Assembly: GCA_027858345.1 (NCBI GenBank) | Contig: JAQICX010000147.1 | Span: forward strand, 1 to 40,257 | Source: Kiritimatiellia bacterium | GTDB taxonomy: Bacteria; Verrucomicrobiota; Kiritimatiellia; JAQICX01 | Direction: 5' to 3' | Length of the DNA stretch: 40,257 nt | Shown here: positions 36,862 through 40,257 of the stretch, one piece after another | Layout of the letters: every line of letters starts with the position of its first letter | Position numbering within the stretch: position 1 is the stretch's first letter | Translations under genes and position numbers: made by a program | The notes under the pieces: generated by a model | What the model was told of the DNA's origin: nothing | The model's database searches: none | Seen by the model: the letters and a program-made list of their open reading frames with translations, nothing else

Positions 36862-36892
36862 ATTATATACAATGTATATACAATGTCAATGT
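36862..36892 (-). promoter_or_regulatory. Toxin-antitoxin promoter with tandem-repeat operator
   Basis: Read on the minus strand: TTGACA (36889-36884), a 16-base spacer, and TATAAT (36867-36862). The direct repeat CATTGTATATA occurs twice across the spacer and -10 region, a likely operator for the RHH antitoxin. The predicted transcript start lies only a few bases before ATG 36851, so the toxin message may be almost leaderless. Confidence 0.65.
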
Positions 36893-37395
36893 TTTTTTCT
36901 TTTGAGACCTCGATAATAATAGGTCATCACAACTCGGTGCTTGCAGTGCCGATTCCTTTTAAGCGACTTGCTTTTGCGTTTTCCTCGCCTACGCAGCAAC
37001 TTGTTCTGCGAACGTAAAAGAAAGTCAAGATAGCCTTTCGGCGGGTGTTCAGCTTTGCGGATCTGCAAGCGGCCCCAGCAAATAGCAAAACAGAACGCCT
37101 TGGTTTTAGTAAATAAACTTTGCACTGCTAATGGCTGGGCAACCTCGGCGGCTACCGCCGAAAAGGCGATTTTACAATAATCATCGGTGCTGTCAAGCAT
37201 CGATTTCTTGCGTGTCGAGCATAGCCCAACTATTAGCAAAACCAAAGAACTTTTATTTTGCCTGAACACATGTTGCATGCTAGTAGCTAGGCGACGCTTG
37301 GATGAAAACTTTTTCTAAAAGTTTTCCGCTAACTTTTAGATGAGGTGCGAGTTTACGAGTCGCCTGTTCGAGTTTTGTTAATGGGTAGATTTTGG
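36893..37395. other. Noncoding-looking stretch between toxin and methyltransferase
   Basis: About 500 bp. A 130-codon open frame on the minus strand (36886-37278) has a very basic, Cys/Arg-rich product with no domain and overlaps the toxin promoter, so it is not called. The right part holds CTAAAAGTT..AACTTTTAG-type palindromes near 37300-37340, and AGGCGAC (37289-37295) pairing with GTCGCCT (37359-37365). The 14-mer GTTTACGAGTCGCC (37351-37364) also occurs at 36245-36258, so the toxin-antitoxin block is bracketed by a direct repeat. Confidence 0.5.
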
Positions 37396-38040
37396 TTAAA
37401 CAGTCTTGTACGTTGCTCTAACAAACAGCGTTCCGCCATGTTTTGGGAACAATTCAAAAACCTTTTTCCCGGCAAAGAACATGGGTTTCGACATCGAGTT
37501 CTTTTGATAACAAGTATCGAGTGAATCTACTGTAAACCCATGTCGTTCAAGCAAAGTTACAATATTCTGAGTGTTGAAAGTCATAACATGCTCATTCCCC
37601 TCTGTAAATCGATTGAATAAGAAGCGTATGTGACTCAGCAAACCAAATGAATGAGGAGTAGTAATAATTATAACAGTATCCTTGTTACAAAACTTCTTTA
37701 TGCCCTCCATCATTAAGCCAGGGTTTGAAATATGTTCTATTATGTCTCCAGCAACGATAACATCAAATGTATCGTTAATGTCGGTTTGCTCTAATTTCTC
37801 AACGTTGCCGAACAAAACGTTATCAAAAATATCATTCTCTTGATAAAATTTAATTGCATCAGAGCTGTAGTCAATTCCCGTTGTGTCCGCAATTTCTGAT
37901 AGTTGGAAATGGAGGGATTCCTTCGCTAACTTAACTCTCTCTGAGGTCTCCAAATCAGCAAATCCGACGCAGCCAAGATGAAGAACTTTCTTATTTTTTG
38001 CTGTGTCGATGATTTGTTTTTCTTTATTGATATATTCCAT
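37396..38040 (-). CDS. Class I SAM-dependent methyltransferase
   Basis: A 214-residue enzyme with a Rossmann-like fold: motif I KKVLHLGCVGFAD near residue 18, acidic strand end GIDYSSDAI near 56, and the FDVIVAGDIIEHISNPG motif near 90 (UbiG/Methyltransf_11 type). The C-terminal part has EGNEHVMTFNTQNIVTLLERHGF, typical of small-molecule or sugar O/N-methyltransferases. The substrate is unknown. GAGAG lies just upstream of the ATG, directly behind an attC-like hairpin, so it could be a cassette gene. It is AT-rich, unlike the glycosidase-like gene farther upstream. Confidence 0.85.
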   Translation of the reverse strand: MEYINKEKQIIDTAKNKKVLHLGCVGFADLETSERVKLAKESLHFQLSEIADTTGIDYSSDAIKFYQENDIFDNVLFGNVEKLEQTDINDTFDVIVAGDIIEHISNPGLMMEGIKKFCNKDTVIIITTPHSFGLLSHIRFLFNRFTEGNEHVMTFNTQNIVTLLERHGFTVDSLDTCYQKNSMSKPMFFAGKKVFELFPKHGGTLFVRATYKTV

Positions 38041-38047
38041 TTTTTCT

Positions 38048-38117
38048 CTCGAACGTTAGAGTCACACTTTCCTAGACGCGACAGCGGCTTGGAATAGTGT
38101 GCACTCATTTGTTCGGT
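38048..38117 (-). other. attC-like imperfect hairpin (possible integron cassette site)
   Basis: On the minus strand, ACCGAAC and GTTCGAG are 70 bp apart end to end and share a CGAAC/GTTCG stem. Inside, GAGT pairs with ACTC, CACACT with AGTGTG and TTCC with GGAA. Unpaired bases (GCA and A) lie on one arm only, and a terminal loop of 18 bases closes the structure. R-box, spacer, L-box and extra-helical bases are the features of attC sites. It lies 8 bp before a start codon, as in cassettes. No integrase gene is in the window, and the R boxes do not match the RYYYAAC/GTTRRRY consensus perfectly. Confidence 0.45.
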
Positions 38118-38398
38118 TCTCTCATCGTCTTTTTAATTGTCAATGCGAATTCCGTTTCATCCTTGAAGTCAGGTTGGTAGTCTCCAACACCCCATCCTGT
38201 CCCCTCGAGTTTCGTAAAAAGGTCTTTGACGAATAGTACCATGTCTCCCTCGGTATGCCCCTTCACCTGAAAACCGTCTCCCGGCACGTCCTTAACCAGA
38301 TATGTGCTGCAAGTGCTGACACAAAGGTTTGCCAATTTGTCGAAAATCTTGAGTATTAAGCCTCTAAAAAGCCGATTAAAACAAGACTCAGACCACAT
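38105..38398 (-). CDS. Small orphan protein, unknown
   Basis: A 97-residue frame. The C-terminal two-thirds (STYLVKDVPGDGFQVKGHTEG, then FVKDLFTKLEGTGWGVGDYQ) reads like a soluble alpha/beta protein, while the N-terminal 30 residues look unusual. No family is recognised. It has no good ribosome site. Its end overlaps an attC-like hairpin, fitting a cassette ORF. It could also be a 5'-truncated remnant. Confidence 0.45.
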   Translation of the reverse strand: MWSESCFNRLFRGLILKIFDKLANLCVSTCSTYLVKDVPGDGFQVKGHTEGDMVLFVKDLFTKLEGTGWGVGDYQPDFKDETEFALTIKKTMREPNK

Positions 38399-38596
38399 AA
38401 TATGGAGGTGCAGCTATCAGGCTGGTGCTTTCATGCTCTACATTAATAAAAATTAGAACAAGAGGCGTTAACCAATCCCTCTATAGGCGTTATGTCGCAG
38501 CCCGCGGCTTGACATGAACCAAGAATTAGACCCGACCACTTCGCTCGTTCCTCGCTACGAGTCTGGACTCATCCTTACCTTGTTGGGCAGTCTTTC
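38399..38596. other. Spacer between orphan ORF and glycosidase-like gene
   Basis: About 200 bp with GCGTTAACC (38468) and GCGTTATGTCGC (38488), reminiscent of integron recombination-site text but without a clear matching inverted partner. It also holds CACTTCGCTCG..CGAGTCTGG palindromic text near 38537 and GTTGGGC (38583-38589), the complement of an R-box-like GCCCAAC. G+C is rising here toward the glycosidase-like gene. Nothing definite can be called. Confidence 0.3.
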
Positions 38597-39589
38597 TCAT
38601 TCGACATCTTGCGTGAGCGGAATGTGTACATTGAATGTTCGGTTTCCGTCTTTTGCTGCACAGAAGAGGACGGCAGGTACGCCGTTCTTCAACCATAGCT
38701 GGGGGCGCTCGAGTCGTTCAATCTTCTCGAGACCGCGCTCTTGCCAATTTACTTGTGGTGTCGTGACGAGGGGGTATTTAGACAATGCCCATCTGAATCC
38801 GTCATCAGATTCGAAAAGTGCCAGCGAGTTCTTTGCTCCGGTGAATGCGCCATGCATGTCTTTCACGATAGCCCAGAACTTACCATCCTGGGTCCAGATG
38901 TATGGATCTTCAGCGGGAAACGAATCTCCTTCAGAGGTGAAAATTGGTTTTGGATGTTTCCTGAAAGGACCGGCTGGCGAGTCAGAGGTGGCGACCATGT
39001 GCACAACTGGACCGCCAAGCGGGAGTGGCAACTTCTTACCTGTGCACTTGTACACCATTAGATAGGTCCCGTCCTGGTGACGGCAGAGCGAAGGATTGCT
39101 TGTCATAAGGGCATCCTGGTCCTCATCGCTTTCGCCGACATCAATCAAAGGCTGATCAAACCGCTTCCATGGACCGTTCGGGTGATCCGCAACAGCAACC
39201 CCGATACGTTGGTTGTTACGATGGATCATGTTAAGTCTCTTGGTGTTCTTCCCATCCCCGGTGTTACCCATGTAGTAGAGGTAATACTTGCCGCCAAACG
39301 CATGAACGGTGGGATTATGTGTGCACAATCCATCCCAATATCGAGCGCCTCGGACTGGCAGGGCCACATCCACATGCTGATATGGGCCAGTTGACTCATC
39401 TGAGACCGCATGCGCTATTTCAGAATGGGAGACCCAAGCCTGGAATCCTGTGGAGTGCGGCCAGCGACTGTAATACAGGTGATATCGCCCTTCCGGGTCG
39501 GAGACCATGCTGCCACCCCAAGTGTAAAACTCTGCAGACAGGAACTTGGCCTGCGGAGGAACGGGAGAGATAATCGTTTTGAAATCCAT
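38597..39589 (-). CDS. Five-bladed beta-propeller glycoside hydrolase-like protein (GH43/GH117-like)
   Basis: A 330-residue protein with repeating propeller strands: [11 protein letters not shown] near residue 33, [19 protein letters not shown] near 88, [12 protein letters not shown] near 160, [22 protein letters not shown] near 218. The conserved Asp/Glu at blade starts fits GH43/GH117-type clans. The substrate is unknown; no signal peptide is clear. ATG at 39589 is chosen because AGGAAG lies five bases upstream. Base composition is about half G+C by eye, well above neighbours, suggesting recent transfer. It has its own promoter with a palindromic operator. Confidence 0.8.
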   Translation of the reverse strand: MDFKTIISPVPPQAKFLSAEFYTWGGSMVSDPEGRYHLYYSRWPHSTGFQAWVSHSEIAHAVSDESTGPYQHVDVALPVRGARYWDGLCTHNPTVHAFGGKYYLYYMGNTGDGKNTKRLNMIHRNNQRIGVAVADHPNGPWKRFDQPLIDVGESDEDQDALMTSNPSLCRHQDGTYLMVYKCTGKKLPLPLGGPVVHMVATSDSPAGPFRKHPKPIFTSEGDSFPAEDPYIWTQDGKFWAIVKDMHGAFTGAKNSLALFESDDGFRWALSKYPLVTTPQVNWQERGLEKIERLERPQLWLKNGVPAVLFCAAKDGNRTFNVHIPLTQDVE

Positions 39590-39612
39590 ATGTCTTCCTA
39601 TGTCCAACAAGT

Positions 39613-39642
39613 ATTATACGAACGTTCGTAAAATAATGTCTT
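39613..39642 (-). promoter_or_regulatory. Promoter with 14-bp palindromic operator for the glycosidase-like gene
   Basis: On the minus strand: AAGACA (39642-39637), an 18-base spacer, and TATAAT (39618-39613). The perfect palindrome TACGAACGTTCGTA (39617-39630) fills the spacer and touches the -10. The central CG fits LacI-type operators, but TetR-like regulators are also possible. Binding would block RNA polymerase, as expected for a substrate-induced sugar gene. Confidence 0.6.
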
Positions 39643-40007
39643 TCAATATTTGGTTAATAATCTCAAAGAGCATTTTTTTTATTATGCTAGCTATGCTAGT
39701 CCCGGTTTGCGGGATTTGAAAATTGCTTAAAAATAGTAAACTCAAGTAATTAAACAGTCATAATTAAGCACCGTGTCGTGCATAGCTCAAAAGAGCGAAA
39801 CATGATTTATAATTCCAAAGCATAGAAGCATAATTCCTGCTCACAGAGCTCTAGCTCTGCTAGTCCCGCAAAGCGGGATATCACTTCCCACGTAACACTT
39901 ATTACTGCCGGCAAGCCGGCATGGCACAGCTTCGCCCTGTTAATTATGCACTTTATTTAAGTGTAAGTCATTGAAACATTATTGTTTTTTGCAATAATAT
40001 GAGGTAA
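39643..40007. repeat. Palindrome-rich intergenic region
   Basis: It contains two GCTAGC/CTAGTCCCGC..GCGGG units (39686-39713 and 39847-39877), GCCGGCAAGCCGGC near 39908, and an AT-rich stretch. No gene is seen. Confidence 0.55.
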
Positions 40008-40257
40008 TTATATTATAAATCTTGTAAAAATGCAATAGTTTTTCCGTTTTTTATTAAAAAGAAGTTGACACGAATCACAATATGGGACGCTGGCTACGCC
40101 AGCAGTGATACGTGGGAAGTAGGAGGTGGTAAGTCGCTCACTTCTCTTATACTTTGAATTTTCGCTATTATAAACATCAATCAGCTCTAGCCCAATTTGA
40201 CCATCTTTATAAAACTCTATTTCACAAGCACTGTCACCAACAGCCGATGGCTCAATT
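40008..40257 (-). CDS. Partial CDS running off the right edge (C-terminal end only)
   Basis: An open minus-strand frame enters from the window edge and ends at TAA 40008-40010, giving at least 82 residues. The first 40 residues (EIEFYKDGQIGLELIDVYNS and onward) look like a real soluble protein. The rest passes through the dispersed GCTGGCTACGCCAGC palindrome (40089-40103, encoding AGVAS) and an AT-rich tail, so the original C-terminus may have been replaced. No family can be named. Confidence 0.45.
   Translation of the reverse strand, partial: IEPSAVGDSACEIEFYKDGQIGLELIDVYNSENSKYKRSERLTTSYFPRITAGVASVPYCDSCQLLFNKKRKNYCIFTRFII

Noticed and set aside
36886-37278. 130-codon minus-strand frame before the toxin gene
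   Set aside because: The product is extremely basic with no recognisable fold, it lacks a ribosome site, and its end overlaps the toxin -35 element.
38462-38500. A second attC-like site near GCGTTAACC/GCGTTATGTCGC
   Set aside because: The motifs are direct rather than inverted copies and no complementary arm was found at a suitable distance.
38514-39631. Several long plus-strand frames opposite the glycosidase-like gene
   Set aside because: These are antisense shadows in higher-G+C DNA; the minus-strand frame has clear beta-propeller motifs.

Overview
The window is AT-rich (coding regions look roughly 35-40% G+C by eye). It carries bacterial housekeeping genes mixed with carbohydrate-use genes and very repeat-rich intergenic DNA. 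The best guess for the source is the PVC superphylum, most likely a Lentisphaerota/Kiritimatiellota-type bacterium. The basis is an AraC regulator beside Gfo/Idh/MocA, ThuA-like, GH78 and Dabb genes, a UroD-like corrinoid-methyltransferase-type protein, and intergenic spacers packed with short palindromes. This is inference; no rRNA or other phylogenetic marker is present.

Layout. 0.5-8.8 kb holds a TSUP permease, then an apparent sugar-use locus: AraC regulator, Gfo/Idh/MocA oxidoreductase, ThuA-like protein, cytoplasmic GH78 alpha-L-rhamnosidase and a Dabb protein. 9.6-14.1 kb holds purC and the gatC-gatA-gatB operon for transamidation of mischarged tRNA. 14.2-20.6 kb holds two GspE/PilB-type assembly ATPases on either side of a PilT retraction ATPase, then an ArnT/GT39-type membrane glycosyltransferase. 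Directly behind that lies a 5'-truncated alkaline-phosphatase-fold gene in the same reading frame. 21.8-25.3 kb holds a membrane-anchored NERD-domain protein and atpB-atpE-atpF-atpH; about 0.5 kb of repeat DNA splits atpB from atpE, and no F1 catalytic genes follow. 25.5-28.2 kb (minus) holds a CobW-type GTPase and a UroD-like protein fused to a thioredoxin-like domain. 28.4-35.4 kb (minus) is a compact operon: uvrA, a long TPR protein, nadK and two small membrane proteins. 36.2-39.6 kb (minus) is accessory: a BrnT/CopG-like toxin-antitoxin pair, a SAM methyltransferase, an orphan small ORF and a beta-propeller glycosidase-like gene of clearly higher G+C. One attC-like imperfect hairpin lies 8 bp before the methyltransferase start, so part of this block may be integron-cassette DNA. 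A truncated CDS enters from the right edge.

The most notable structure is a family of MITE-like elements: 8892-9335, 21347-21749 and 35517-35756. They have about 18-20 bp terminal inverted repeats beginning CCCTTGATTTTTCGGTTG. Each is bordered by a 7-bp direct repeat (GAGAATA; AAAATAA/GAAATAA with one mismatch; CCATGTT). The first copy is interrupted by a second, different inverted-repeat element (9099-9297, TAAA duplication). Removing that element restores a length of about 241 bp, matching the 240-bp third copy. Several other dispersed short palindromes recur, and some sit at or inside the 3' ends of genes.
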